DNA of 64,000 bases from Leptodontidium sp. MPI-SDFR-AT-0119 (lineage: Eukaryota > Ascomycota > Leotiomycetes > Helotiales > Leptodontidiaceae). Numbering within the stretch: the stretch's first letter is position 1; every line of letters begins with the position of its first letter. The position numbers were made by a program, and so were the translations under genes. A model generated the notes under the pieces. That model had not been told where the DNA came from. It saw only the letters and a list, made by a program, of their open reading frames with translations, and did not search any database. Location: positions 558,001 to 622,000 of the forward strand of contig JAHLEZ010000027.1 in NCBI GenBank assembly GCA_020726505.1, read 5' to 3'. This document shows, in pieces, positions 11,208 through 23,400 of this stretch.

Positions 11208-13503
11208 ATGGCTGATAGAGAAGAGCCAGCGGGGAGCGGTTGGGACGAAGCGGCCAGGAGCCGAGAGAAAACGACCTTCCCGCGACCCATGACAGTGTAC
11301 CAGCGCCCACATTCAATTCAAGTTTCGGCAGTGACAATCCAGAATTGGGAAAAGCGATTGCCTCTTACACCTTCACAGGAGAAATCCGATTATGATCAAT
11401 GGGATGGAGGTAACTCAACCTTGGGAGAGAAGGAGCCGGAGATCAGCAGCACGAAGGGGGCCACGGCTCCTACGTCGTTCTTTGGGATATACGACAAGGT
11501 TACGGATATCGAGAATACGATGAGGAATGAGGAGGATCAGGTCATAACATATCCTACCGGATGGAAATGGTTTCTCATCCTCCTGAGCGGCGTCCTTCCG
11601 TATATCGTGGTGAGTTCGTCTTGGACAGTCCGCTGAAGTGAAAGAGATCTATTAATTTCTTTGCTACTCCAACACAGGTAGTCCTAGATGATACTATTAT
11701 CGGTAAGTGCCTGATAAACCTCTGAACGGCATGTATTAAAACGATAAGCAACGATCATTCCGGTATTGGTCTCGGAGTTCCGTCAATCTGCCGACATTGG
11801 CTGGTATGCCACCGCTTACTTCCTACCTATGACTGTCCTCATGCCGGTCTTTGGTAAATGCTACGCTCTATGGAAGATCAAATGGCTTTTCGTCCTCTCC
11901 CTAGTGATATTACTTGGTGAATGCCCCTCGCCTCCTCATGTCCTCCCATTGAGCCCAGGCTAACCTCTTGGGAAGTGGGATCTATTACATGTGCAACTAC
12001 TCTCTCGTCGTTGATGTTCATCGTCGGCCGCGCAATCGCTGGAGCAGGAGCAGCGGGTATTATCAATGGGGCGATGAGAATTATTGGGGTCTCCTCGCCG
12101 CGAAAGGAGCGAACATTTTTGGAGGCAGCAGGAGCTATAGTGATGGGTGAGTTCCGCTTCCAATCAACAGCACAGAATCTCTAACGTTCATAATCAGGCG
12201 GCTGTACTGTGGCCGGGCCCATACTAGGAGGTGTCATCGCTGATAGTGTGGGTTGGCGGTGGGCATTCTGGCTAAATGTCCCCATCGCCTTGGGCGCGCT
12301 GATCGTGATTCTCGTGGTCTTTCCAGACCAAGCACCGACCACATCTCTATTCCGACTTTCTCTGGTAGAGAAGGTCAAGCGTTTAGACCCCATCGGTTCG
12401 TTGACTCTGATAGGAGCCCTCTGTTCTCTGGTCACTCTCCTCGAATCCCAGGCGACACGCCTTGGTCCCTTGGGCACGGAGGACTGGCACTTGTCCATCG
12501 CTACCGGCGTCTTGTTCACAACATTTTTCATCCATGAATTCTTTGTGAGAGCCGATCTAGCATTGATACCTTCCAGCGTGCTCCGTCACCGATCGGTCTG
12601 GTCGTGCAGCATTGTGCTGTTCTTCCTTTTCGCAGGCTTCATCAACTTCGTCTTCTTCCTTTCGATCTTCTTCCAATCTATTCGGGGGGAGACCCCGTTG
12701 CAGAGCGCTGTGAGCTTGATACCATACGTCGTCGCCGCCAGTGTTGGCGCAACGCTCGTGGGGATTGGAATCTCTTTTGTGCATTACTACAATCCGTTTT
12801 TCATCCTGGGCGGGATATCTTTTGCGATCGGCTCAGCATTCATTTACACCTTTGACGACAAGACGAAGTTTTTAAAGATGTCTATATTCGAGGCAGTTCT
12901 TGGCATTGGGGCTGGTTTCCTCACGCTTGCGAACATCGCCCCTTGTCATATTCAGCTCGAGGAGAAGGATCATTCGGTAGCCAACGGGTTCTTATTCCTC
13001 TCCTCTCTACTTGGCGCGTAAGTTAACCGTCCATTCCGATGTCATCGGCACTCCTCTTACAGCTGACCAGGACTCTATCGCTGCCGATATCGAGCATGAT
13101 CTTCAATCAGAACCTCTTCCGCGACACACTAGCGCTTGACATCCCAGTACAAGTGAAGTTGGAGTTTCTATCGGACCCAACTAAGCTCCATTCGGTGGTC
13201 CCAGCTGAGTCCTTGTCAGCAGCACTAGGTGTTTTGGTAGATGCAATCCGCAAGACCTTCCTTCTTGGCCTAGTCTGCGCTTGTGTGTGCGCGCTTGCTA
13301 CAGGACTTGTGCCCTTCAGACGCTTGATTGTGGATAACAAGCCGGAGCCACGCGATGTCAAGATCGCGAAGAACATGAACAGACTATCGGCTGGCTACAT
13401 TGTCGGTTCACTACCGCCACCGCGGGGAACATCCAAGGGGCCATATGGTAGCGTGGAGGATAATGATAGAGAGAGGCTCTTTAGGGCAGTCAGTGGTGAC
13501 TGA
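11208..13503 (+). CDS. MFS drug/toxin efflux transporter, DHA14-like
   Basis: Plasma-membrane proton antiporter of the 14-TM drug family, often placed beside metabolite clusters for export or self-protection. Six exons: 11208-11609, 11678-11702, 11749-11916, 11976-12146, 12198-13017 and 13071-13503, giving 672 residues. The N-terminal 120 residues are hydrophilic and cytosolic. The family motif LDDTIIAT is assembled over a 25 bp microexon (11678-11702), followed by the GWYATAYF segment. VGRAIAGAGAAGI and GPILGGVIADSVGWRWAFW are further family motifs. The intron at 11917-11975 uses an AAG acceptor after a GCTAAC branch point. The nearer CAG would bring in a stop. The protein is somewhat long for the family. 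Export of the PKS product is my inference. Confidence 0.9.
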
Positions 13504-14614
13504 TACTACAAAGGAGTCCATATTGAAATCAGTCTTGTCATAAGTGGGGGTTACTTTGGTGGAGTGGTCGCTCGAAAAGATTTTCTGAAGTAGTTACAAA
13601 GCAATGATGCCCAAGTCGAGACTTTAATTCTGTTGGAATAGTCGGGGGACTCGCAACAATCGCTTTGAGTTGTGGTCATTATCAATATATCCTTAAGCAA
13701 ATCGAAAAAGAAAAGAAAATATGTCCAACAAGCTAGTTATCATTATCTGCCAGTTCACCAAATTTTATTTTACCCAGACGCGTAACACAGTATCTGAGCA
13801 AAGGATTAACAATACTGCAGTTGGTTCGACGATGAAACTGTGGCAACTGCGTGGAGCTACGAGGCAGAGAAGGAGTGTGGCCAAGCTTGCATGGTAGTGT
13901 TCAAACCAGCTTACAACTTCAGAGAGCTTTAATGACATGATGTGGTTGGAGCTTATCTAACCCGCTACAGTGATCAATGATCAGTCCAGCCTGGAACAGC
14001 CACAGAAAATATGAAGCCTAAAACAAAATTAAATGCATCACCATTATCAAGGATGGATAGAACAAAAGAAGCCAGGCCTTGTATTGCAAAACACTAAGCA
14101 GGAGCAGGTTGCATGGATGATGGCCTGATGGCTGTGATGAATGTTGGTGTTGAGGAGAGGAGGAGATGGGGCTGTGCACCGGGCTTCAGACCGATTGACA
14201 CTAGCATCATTTGCACTGCCAACAGTTTGAAAGCGCCACCACTTGCTGCGGAAGCCAGCCGATGGAGAATGCCTTGTTGCACAGCCACAGCTACTAGGTT
14301 CGACGAACAACTCGTCGAAAGTGCTTCTCCTTTCACCTTCTCTTAAAGGACAACATCTCTTCTTCCGTCATCGGCAACTCCCAGCCCTCACCATTTTGGC
14401 AAGGCAGCTAAGAACTCTCGGCCCCCGCATGTAAGAATCATCGAGACCAATCGTAGGTAGGTGGCATGATTTCCAGCTGAAGCCTCACCGAAACTTCGGG
14501 GCCTTATAGTAATGGAAGCTAGTATTTCTAATATACCTCAGATCCAGTACGATTCTCAGGGGCCGCTGATCTCGAATCGATCGACCGTCTGGCTGACACT
14601 CACCGGCCTCAGTT
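13504..14614. other. Intergenic, no confident gene
   Basis: About 1.1 kb. Overlapping small open frames lie on both strands at 14047-14434. One on the minus strand (14336-14094) has a mildly hydrophobic translation but no recognisable domain. I treat the stretch as intergenic with low certainty. Confidence 0.4.
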
Positions 14615-17600
14615 ATGGCTGAAGTACTAGCTACAGTCGCGAGCGTGGTGGCAGTCATCCAGATCTCAGACCGAGTCATCGGGCTCTGCAAGTTCTATAT
14701 CGAATCACTCAACTCTGAAGCACCGTCCAGCTTACGCGCTGTTCTGATTGAAGTGTCTACGCTCAAGACCGTTGTCGAGAGCTTGGAGTTCTTATCGAAA
14801 TGTGTTAATTTCACCCCGGCCTTGCAGAAGCGGCTATGGGCTTCCGACGGCCCTGTTGAAGGCTGCAGGGCCGCGATCACAGCACTAGAGAAACTGTTCC
14901 CTAAAGGATCGGTTCAGACCGGCAAGAATGCTTCGAAACGGCAAAAAGTCCGAGCGGCATTAGAAGTGCTGGCATGGCCTATGCAGCAGGGCCGGGTGCA
15001 GGAGCTCCTTCAGCAGATCAGTAGCCACAAGGCTGGCATTCAGCTCGCGCTGACGACAGAGTCTACGTAAGTTTTCACACTTACTACTTATCCGCTCATC
15101 AAACTAGCGAGATGCGGAATCATCTTTGGAAGAGCGGACAGGAGCGGAAGACACTACTTCTATCGAATCTCCAAGTCAAATCCTATACAGTCCTTAGGAG
15201 CTTTGGATGTTGAGACTCATTGATTAAGATGCCAGAACTCCACCGAGCATGGAGGTCATTCTAAGCATGATTGCATATCTCGCTAACATGAGAGGCGAGA
15301 GTAACTGAGACAAAACAATATAGCTCCGCTGCTAACTTGAATTGAAATTTAGCCAAGACATCAAAGATATCAAAGCAGCTTCTAAAGAGATCCGCTCTAT
15401 CTTGGCGGGTAGGAAACTCCAACCAAGTTCATTACTGTTATCTGTATGGCAGCTACTGACTTTCACAGAGGAGCAACGTCATAATGTCTACAAGTGGCTG
15501 ACATTGACCGATCCTTCACCGCTTCACAATCGATCGTGGCAATTATATGAACAAGGAACCGGAAGTTGGATGCTTCGCTCACCACATTGGACCGACTGGC
15601 TGGCCGCTAGTATCCGATGCCTTTGGGTCCACGGTATTCCAGGTGCCGGAAAAACCATCCTTGCGTCATGGTTGATCAAACAAGTCCAGGATCATTGCAA
15701 GCAGTCGTCGAAAATTCAGGCACCATGTACGAGCGCTTACTACTACTGTTACTTCGGCCACAGCCAAGACGAGGCGATGCCATTTCTGAGATGGGTCATC
15801 GCTCAGCTCTCACGTCAAGCAGAAGTAGTTTCTACTCTGGTGCACGATCTTTTCAGACGCGGCGGAGAACCAAGCATTCAGGAACTACTTGACTCGCTAG
15901 AACAGCTCCTCCAATCCTTTGGCAATGTATACATTGTGATCGACGCTATCGACGAGAGCAACCCCTGTGACAACCTACTCGAAGTTATTCACACTCTCGT
16001 CACTGATCCAAGGTTTTCTCATCTCCAGATTCTTGTCACGAGTCGTGAGTACATCGAGATCGAACGAGTAATGGAGAAGATATCCATCTCCGTCCCAATG
16101 TCAAATTCTTTGGTTGAACAGGATATCCGCATTTATGTTCGGTCGATCCTACAATCAAACGGAAAGTTTCAGACGTGGTCTAATGATCTTCTTAAGGAGG
16201 TTGAGGATGCTGTTTCTACTCAGGCAAAGGGAATGTACGGGCTCGCTCACAATAACACTATCATTTTGCTTACTGCAATCTAGGTTTCGGTGGGCCGTCT
16301 GCCAGCTGTATGAATTGAAATACTTGAAAGGCGAACGCTCCGTTGTCAGAAATGCGCTGGCAACACTTCCAAAAAATCTGGATGAGACTTACGAAAGGAT
16401 CTTCCTCCGAATACCAAAGGAGGAATGGCAATTCGTTTGTCACGCTTTTCAATGGCTTTGCTTCTATGAGGAACTCGGCGCTCCTGAAAATGGTACTCCC
16501 TCTGTTCTCCTCCTGGACGCAATTGCCAGCAGTACAGCGCGGACAGGTAATCCCAATTCTAACGTCCTCTACGATTCGGAAAGGTTGCGAGAGCTTTGTG
16601 GATGCCTTATCAGCAGTTTCGGGGATGCCATGTCATTCGCTCACTACACAGTCAAGGAGTATTTGGACTCGGCCCGCATACGACAAAGCCCGCTCTCCTT
16701 CTTTTCCACCGAAATGGCCAAAGTTCTGTTTACATGCTTGGATGTTGTATTGCTTCAGGCTCAAAAATTCACTTCGAGCGATCTGGAAGACCTCAAAACG
16801 GCAAGCTCTCACCTATCTTGCTGGCAAGACCTATGGACAAAGCTAAGCTTCCATTGCGCATTTTATGCAATAACTTCGATAAGGAGATGGGGACAAGAGA
16901 TATCTGTGAATGATGCATTTTTTGGGCGGGTGAAGGCGCTCCTAGATCCTTCCGCTCAATACTTTAGTCGTCCCCGAGAAGTTGACGACAATGACACTAG
17001 TCTGATGTGGGAAATACTGATTGAAGACGATTCAGTTGTGGATCAAATGGCTTGGACTATCGTTTGGAACGAATCCGCCACAGATAATGATGCGTCTGTG
17101 TTGCTGAGCCTGTTGCTTATAACTGACGATCTGGATTCACCCATATTAACCAGACTGTTTCAGGAAGCAGATCTCAAGGCACTTTTCAACAACAAGCTAG
17201 CGCTGAAAAAGGATATGTGGGTAGTGGCTTATAGCGATGAAGAAGGCTGGAGCAGCGGCGCTGAAGTGATAATATACGAGTTTAATGGACCACTAATGGA
17301 AGTGATGAGTCAGTTTGTGGATTACCACCTCGAGAGTTTTCGCAGCTTACTAATCAATTATACCCGGTTTTACAACCCATCTACGACTCTTCTATATTTT
17401 ATAGGACTCCATATACCGGCGTTCGGGGAGCAATCCGCATGCAACGAGGACACCTCCGACTGTCTGGTCCGAAAGCTGTTAGAAGCTGGAGCACAACCCA
17501 ATCTCCTAGGATATCGCCTTACTCCACTGCAAATTGCTGTCGCAGTTCGGGACTTGGAAGGAGTTCGATTACTACTTCAATTCAAAGCCGATCCGAATTA

Positions 17601-17820
17601 TGTTGGGGACCCAAACGGCGTCGTCTGGTCAACAAACAGCCTGCTCGCGAGCTTCAATAAGTTTTGCGGGATGTCGCCTCTTCGTATTTGCAGGAGCGGT
17701 GATTACGTGTGGCCGGAAGGTGATTACAGAAGAGATGCAAGAGAACCGTTTCGGGAAACCATTGAGCAGTTGCTTCTCGCGTTCGGTGGGATAGAATTTG
17801 ACCAAGAACTAAAAGTGTAA
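14615..17820 (+). CDS. NACHT-type NLR-like STAND NTPase with C-terminal ankyrin-like repeats
   Basis: Signal-transducing NTPase of the fungal NLR class, the family behind several heterokaryon incompatibility genes. Exons 14615-15066, 15353-16234 and 16284-17820 give 956 residues. The N-terminal helical domain (MAEVLATVASVVAVIQISD) resembles the fungal death-fold-like N-domain. The NACHT Walker A GIPGAGKT is at about 245-252 and Walker B VYIVIDAIDES at 343-353. The post-NACHT GMFRWAVCQL motif is created exactly by the 49 bp second intron. The C-terminus carries one or two ankyrin-like units around LLEAGAQPNLLG. The first intron is unusually long (286 bp) and holds an open stretch that could be an extra exon. 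The adjacent HET gene supports an allorecognition or defence setting. The function of this copy is unproven. Confidence 0.88.
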
Positions 17821-19182
17821 CGATAGGACTAGGTGTTGAGCATTATGGCGAGTCAGGGACTTCAGAGAATCCACTTGTGTTAAGATAGACTAGAGTCGGA
17901 ACTGTATCGGAGGGGTTTCGGAGGCCACTTGTATTTAAGGGACTACTCTCCTCCACTCCTTCTTCTCTCCTTATCTTCTTGTTTCCTTCGTATTAGACCT
18001 ATTAGTACTCGATAGCCAACGCCAACGTACTTTCATATACCTCTTGCAACGCTCTTCTGTGCTAGTGTCGTTACAAAAAGAACCTAAAGAATATATTAAA
18101 CTACGCTTGGCCTTCACTCAAGTTTCTTAGTTAATAATTCGTTTATAACTTTTATTACTTTCTTTTGGAGTATATCTGTTTCTAAAGTAAAATAATTTAA
18201 TTTATATATCTTTTTAAGAATATTAATAATAATATTTATGTTTGGAGTTATTTATTTATTTTTAATAATAATTTAAAAGGAAATTTTTATTAGTTTCTTT
18301 TCTTTACTTGCTTATTAGTTGTCATCTTCTCAGCGCCTACACACGAAATTCTTTACGACGCGTTTCTTGCCGCTTTGTATCGCGCGTTAAATAACCCTCT
18401 TATCTTCTTTAAACAAAAATGTTTAATATACTTTAAGCTACTAGTTAACTAAGACGGCTTTGCTTAAATCGAAAATCCTAATAGTATTTACTCGTGTATT
18501 ATACAATAACGCTATTCCTAATTTCTTTCTTTTTTCTTAGTAATCCTTATTAATGTAATAAAGTAATAAGGTTTAATATATTTTGCTTTATTATTTAATA
18601 TTATATATAAGTTATGAGATTTGTCGTGGAGTAAGGTTATTACAAAGCTTTAATATTGAAAACAAGGGGTTATTATAAATATCTTAGTCATATATTTTTG
18701 CTATAACTTAAACTTTTTATATAATTAATAATATTATATTAAATTTTTGAATGCACTTATAAAGCGTAAAAAGCCTTATAATTTAACAAGACATGGACGA
18801 GTGTTCGTGCATCAGGATGGACAGTGATTTTTGCGAGCCGTGTACATCTTGTCTCGCAATACGAAAATTGTCGCGCCAGCGATTCTCTGGCGAGGATGAG
18901 TAATGACAAAATGCAACTATTTAAATCGCAGCACAATTGGCTGACATGTTTTGGTGGTGTGAGGCTGTTGATACCTCTTGAACTGTCTGATTCAGGTCAA
19001 TAATCACATGCGCGGTTGGTTGAAATCTTGGTGCCTCAGGCCTGAACTATGTGAGGTCGCTGTATGGGCGCAAGGCATTGACCCCTAAGCCTCGCAGTCA
19101 TATCTTGTACACGTGTACGATTCCCCTCTCTTTCAAAAATCAAGCAATCCTTCTGACCTTATTGATACACCTCGACGACATC
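17821..19182. other. AT-rich intergenic block
   Basis: The stretch 18100-18780 is strongly AT-rich with many TTA/TAA runs and looks like old RIP-decayed repeat DNA. I could not recover coding homology. A motif of about 40 bases around 18476-18515 (CCTAATAGTATT then AATAACGC) recurs, diverged, at 58053-58092. The last 400 bases regain normal composition and should include the promoter of the HET gene. Confidence 0.5.
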
Positions 19183-21597
19183 ATGAGCGAGTATAGAAAC
19201 ATTCCTGATAACGACTCCCAGATGCCGCAGGATAGCAGCTACTCGGGGGCTCCGTATTCCCCTTATCATCGATCACATCCCGACCGAGTGCCATGGGACT
19301 TTGTTCGAAATGCTCCGCCCGAAGGCCCTCATGATCATACCTCACAGAACCAACCTTCTCAGTCTTACTTTGCACCATCTCAGTGGTCGGAGGATGAATC
19401 TCATGGTGACAGCTCAGAGGCCGCTACCGCTGGCCATATGTTGCGGCTCCGGTTGCAAAAATCACTACACATCAGCACGGAGCTAACCCAGAGTGGAGAC
19501 AATTTTTTTACCCCAAAGAACGATTTCTTCTACTCCAAATCACCGTACATGCCTCTGCATTCAGGGCGGCACGAGATCAGGCTTCTCCGTGTACATTCTC
19601 GCAAATCATACGCTGAACACCTTCATATTCATCCAGGTTGGGCACCAATTGACACGAAAACTCAAAAACCATGGAACATTCAGCAACGAGATCTGGGAGA
19701 GTTGTTTTCGGCCCATCCGTATTTGAATATTCCTGATCTGAAAACACCCGTGCTCGCTTGCGAAATACTGGACCAGACCGCACTTTCACGTATTAAAAAG
19801 TACAACGTCCTGTCTTATTGTGCAGGTGATCCAAAGCAGACCTCGTTGATCTTGGTCGACGGTGTCCCATTCAACGCATTCGCAAATCTAGAGCATGCGA
19901 TTCATGTCGTTTCGGAGCATTGGTCCAGAGAGTATCCAGATGAGCCGCTGCTTTTATGGGCTGACCAGATATGTATCAATCAACGGGATAGGCCAGAAAG
20001 AACTAGTCAGGTACAGTTGATGAGGGAAATATATCGCCGAGGTGCTCGTACATTCGTATGCCTGGATACACATGGCTCTAGGAATTGTCTCGGATGGACT
20101 GGCACTGATGACGAACCATTCAATATAGCTCATCTCCAGCAACGCCTGGAAAGAGAACTTTGCCTAACAGAATGGCAACCTGGTTTCCCTTCGCCGAAGG
20201 CGCACTGGCCGCGAAAGACAGATAAACGGGCTGGAAAATCGAAAGAAGTGCGGCAAACAGCAACGGCAAAGACCTCTTCGTTTCTGACAAGCTTGTATGA
20301 GTGTTTCCAAAGCCCCTGGTGGCGGCGTGCCTGGGTTTATCAGGAGTTGGTTTTGTCGCCTCATCCATACTTCATTTCAACAGCTGCCTGCATTTCTTGG
20401 GATGAGGTACTGCCGTACTTGCAGTGGATCTGTTGGGATGTACAACCCCGCTTGTATTACGATCTACTACCCAGAAAGGATGAAATCCTATCGGAATGGG
20501 CAGCTCAAGATGACGAGAGGCTCAAGACTGCGAAGCAAAAAGGTGAAGAGGAGGAGATGCAAAAATACGATGATAAGCTTCGTGAATACGAAATTCAGGA
20601 GAAAGACTTGGGGCGCAAGTACCAGAAACATAAATACACATGCAAATCGTTGCCTTTTTGCCGCTGTGGATACAATGCTTCAAGTCACTGGCGAACTGGC
20701 AAGCCCATCAAGCCAGATCCTTGGAGCACAAATGCACCGCTATTGCAAAGCACAAAGAATGCATGGCAAGCCGAGAAAGACAAAGTATGGGACGAGCGAT
20801 ACAAATTGAGCACGTTAGATCTTTCAGCGGTACGTTCCATGATCGAGGGCAAAACCAGAAAAGGGCACAAAGCTACCCTACTCAGCTTACTGCAACACTC
20901 CACGGTTTGCCAGGCCTCCGATCCGCGAGATCGCGTGTACGCTTTCCTTGGCCTTGCGGATTCTGGCCACGGTATTGTACCGGATTATTCTCCAAGCAAT
21001 ACATTAGTCCATGTTCTCATCAGCACAACGAAAGCCGTCATCTCACAAAGCAAGACATTGGACATCTTCAGCCATGCTAGCCGTCGCTGCGACAAGTTGG
21101 CCATGTTCCTGCCGACATGGGTACCGGATTGGACAGCTCCACCCCAGAAACAGATGCTGGAAACCTACATCGCCGAGAATCCCGTAGCAACCCCTTTCGA
21201 CGCTTCGGCTGGACGAATCACCAAAGCTACCTATCATCAGGAGCCAGGATCTGGTGAGCACGTGCAGCTGAGGACACGTGGTATCAAAGTGGGTTCGTTG
21301 GATACATATACGAATCCTAGCGCCAGTGGCATAGAAGTGGGCTATTGGGAACTGGATTCACGCGACGACGTTCTAGTTATTGCCGCAGAAAGCGCAATCG
21401 TGGGCGACGAGGTCTTTGTCTTGTTTGGAGCAAAGAAGCCGGTTCTCCTACGATCCGAGAGAAACGGCATATACAGCTTTTGGAACGAGGTTTTACTGCT
21501 GGACACGAAGTACAATTATTCAGATATCATGTATGGTGCCTTGTGTAGGGAAAAAGACGATGTGCAGGAAGCAGGGCAGAATTTGTCTATAGTATAA
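19183..21597 (+). CDS. HET-domain protein (heterokaryon incompatibility family)
   Basis: Cytosolic protein of the fungal HET family, whose domain (TIR-related) triggers cell death in incompatible fusions. Single exon of 804 residues from the ATG at 19183 (CATCATGAG context). The frame is open further upstream, but only through a GTG. HET motifs in order: YNVLSYCAGDP at about 207 (usually CWGDP; here Ala replaces Trp), LLLWADQICINQRD at about 257 and SPWWRRAWVYQE at about 377. The late LPTWVPDWT near 642 is typical of long HET proteins. An unusual Lys/Glu-rich insert of about 100 residues with a Cys-containing stretch lies between the HET core and the C-terminal half. The gene is next to an NLR-like gene. 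Composition is like normal genes, not RIP-damaged. Confidence 0.92.
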   Translation: MSEYRNIPDNDSQMPQDSSYSGAPYSPYHRSHPDRVPWDFVRNAPPEGPHDHTSQNQPSQSYFAPSQWSEDESHGDSSEAATAGHMLRLRLQKSLHISTELTQSGDNFFTPKNDFFYSKSPYMPLHSGRHEIRLLRVHSRKSYAEHLHIHPGWAPIDTKTQKPWNIQQRDLGELFSAHPYLNIPDLKTPVLACEILDQTALSRIKKYNVLSYCAGDPKQTSLILVDGVPFNAFANLEHAIHVVSEHWSREYPDEPLLLWADQICINQRDRPERTSQVQLMREIYRRGARTFVCLDTHGSRNCLGWTGTDDEPFNIAHLQQRLERELCLTEWQPGFPSPKAHWPRKTDKRAGKSKEVRQTATAKTSSFLTSLYECFQSPWWRRAWVYQELVLSPHPYFISTAACISWDEVLPYLQWICWDVQPRLYYDLLPRKDEILSEWAAQDDERLKTAKQKGEEEEMQKYDDKLREYEIQEKDLGRKYQKHKYTCKSLPFCRCGYNASSHWRTGKPIKPDPWSTNAPLLQSTKNAWQAEKDKVWDERYKLSTLDLSAVRSMIEGKTRKGHKATLLSLLQHSTVCQASDPRDRVYAFLGLADSGHGIVPDYSPSNTLVHVLISTTKAVISQSKTLDIFSHASRRCDKLAMFLPTWVPDWTAPPQKQMLETYIAENPVATPFDASAGRITKATYHQEPGSGEHVQLRTRGIKVGSLDTYTNPSASGIEVGYWELDSRDDVLVIAAESAIVGDEVFVLFGAKKPVLLRSERNGIYSFWNEVLLLDTKYNYSDIMYGALCREKDDVQEAGQNLSIV

Positions 21598-22265
21598 CAG
21601 CTTGGCTACTCTCATAAGCAGTTCATAAGGTCGCTTTAGTAGCCTTCTTTTCCAATAGCTAGCAGGTCGTGTCAAGATATTAGGATAAGAGGGTAAGGAC
21701 AATAAAACAATTGCGTATTTCCATACCTCTTAGTTCCAATTATAACAAAAGATACTAACAAAGTTAACGAGCAGTAATTCGCAAATATCTATAATTAAAC
21801 CGAAAAGGTTTCTTAAAAGTACTTTTATAATATAAATAAAGAAGTAAATACCTTATTTTATATTCGATATTAACATTATAAACTAATAGGATTAAAGTAA
21901 TTCTAATTTAAAATCTAAACAAAAACTTCGTTTATATTTTAAATTGCTTTAATTCTTAAGTTCTTAAGCTTATAAAAGAAAGTATAAGTAATTTAGCTTT
22001 ACTTTTTCTTTTACTTAAAAATTACTTAGTATTTTTTTTAAAAAAAAATAAGCTTTACTTTATACTTAAGCTTGTAAGATAAAACATAAGTAATTTAGTT
22101 TTTTTTTTTTTTTTTTTTTTACTTAAGATCACTTAATGTTCTAAATTACTTAATGCTTTACTTTTTATTTTACTTAAAATTACTTAGTATTTTGTATTAT
22201 CTTATATTTTAAATTATCTAATACTTTATATTATTTAATACTTTAAAATACTTAGTATTATTCCT
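21598..22265. repeat. AT-rich low-complexity block with a 22-base poly-T
   Basis: Very AT-rich sequence with many variants of TTACTTA and ACTTAAG. A 22-base T run lies at about 22099-22120. It probably represents RIP-decayed repeat DNA flanking the Gypsy fragment to its right. No coding content is recoverable. Confidence 0.55.
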
Positions 22266-23400
22266 TCGTCCGGTGAGATATTACCCACGATAGTAAGGGT
22301 TAAGCGAAGAAAGTCCCTAAAGACAAGCATGGCTATGATATGGTACATGTGGTTATCGATAGGCTAGGCAAACAATCGGTGTGCATTCCTTGTCACAAGA
22401 ACGTCAGAGCAAGGGATATGGCCCAGATGTATATCATCCATATATATCAATGGCGCGGCATTCCCGAGACAATAGTCTCCGATAGAGGTCCCAGTTCTGG
22501 GGTGAGTTCTGTACGATCATAGGAATAAAGGTCAAGCTCTCCACAGCCTACCACCTTCAGACAGACGGTCAGACGGAGATTATGAACCAGTATCTCGACC
22601 AGCGACTGAGGTCCTTTGTCAACCACTACCAGGACAACTGGTCGGGCCTCCTGGCAATGATAAATGGACCACGCACAGCTTACGTTGCCCCAAGGTAGCA
22701 CTGGCATATCCCCCTTCGAACTGAACTACGGTTACGAACCCCGAGTTTCGTTCGTTCGACTGGAAACAGACCAAGGACCCTGCCTCAGCACACGAGAAAG
22801 TCAATCGGCAGGAAGCACGAGAATATGCCACGCTGATGCACGGCACGTGGGAAGTGGCGAAGGCGCAGATACAGAGAGCCCAGGCTAAGCAATAGCGGTC
22901 TGCCAATCTCTATCGCAAAGACGTCGATTTTGGAGTCGATGACTATATGTATATGTCGACAAAGGGCTGGTCTACTGATAGGCCTTGCTGGAAGCTGGCG
23001 AGCGAGCCAAATTGAAGGACTATTCCGAGTTCTAGCCAAGAAGGATAGCGTATACAAGGTTCAGTTGCCCTAGACTATGAATATCCACGATGTGTTCTCC
23101 CTAGACAGGCTCAGGAAAGTAGCCATAAATTAATCCACTCCTAGGCTAAGTTAATCCGCGACCGCCTCCGATAAGGGTCACAGGGGACGATGAATAGGAA
23201 GTAGAACGCTTATTAGCCGTTCGACTCCAGTATAGTAAGCTAAGATACAGAGTTTAGTAGCTAGGCTTTAATAGAGACTAAGAATAGTACCCGGCCTCGA
23301 ACGTCAAGTACTCCCTAGAGAAATTAAGGGAGTTCTACTAGGCCAATCTATCACTGGCGGGACGGACTGCCAAGGCTACTAGAGGAATGGACGAGTATAT
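22266..23400 (+). mobile_element. Ty3/Gypsy remnant: integrase core and chromodomain
   Basis: Decayed 3' part of a Gypsy polyprotein, frameshifted and stop-riddled. Recognisable in order: integrase core (VHVVIDRLGKQSVCIP, then IPETIVSDRGP, then TAYHLQTDGQTE), the integrase C-terminal barrel and a chromodomain-like EVERLLAVR segment near 23200 followed by a YPASNVK stretch. This domain order is that of chromoviruses. RT and RNase H are missing to the left, so this is a truncated copy. I could not define LTR ends. Confidence 0.8.

Noticed and set aside
19181..21702. Numerous short frames overlapping the first HET gene
   Set aside because: Shadows of the 804-residue HET frame.
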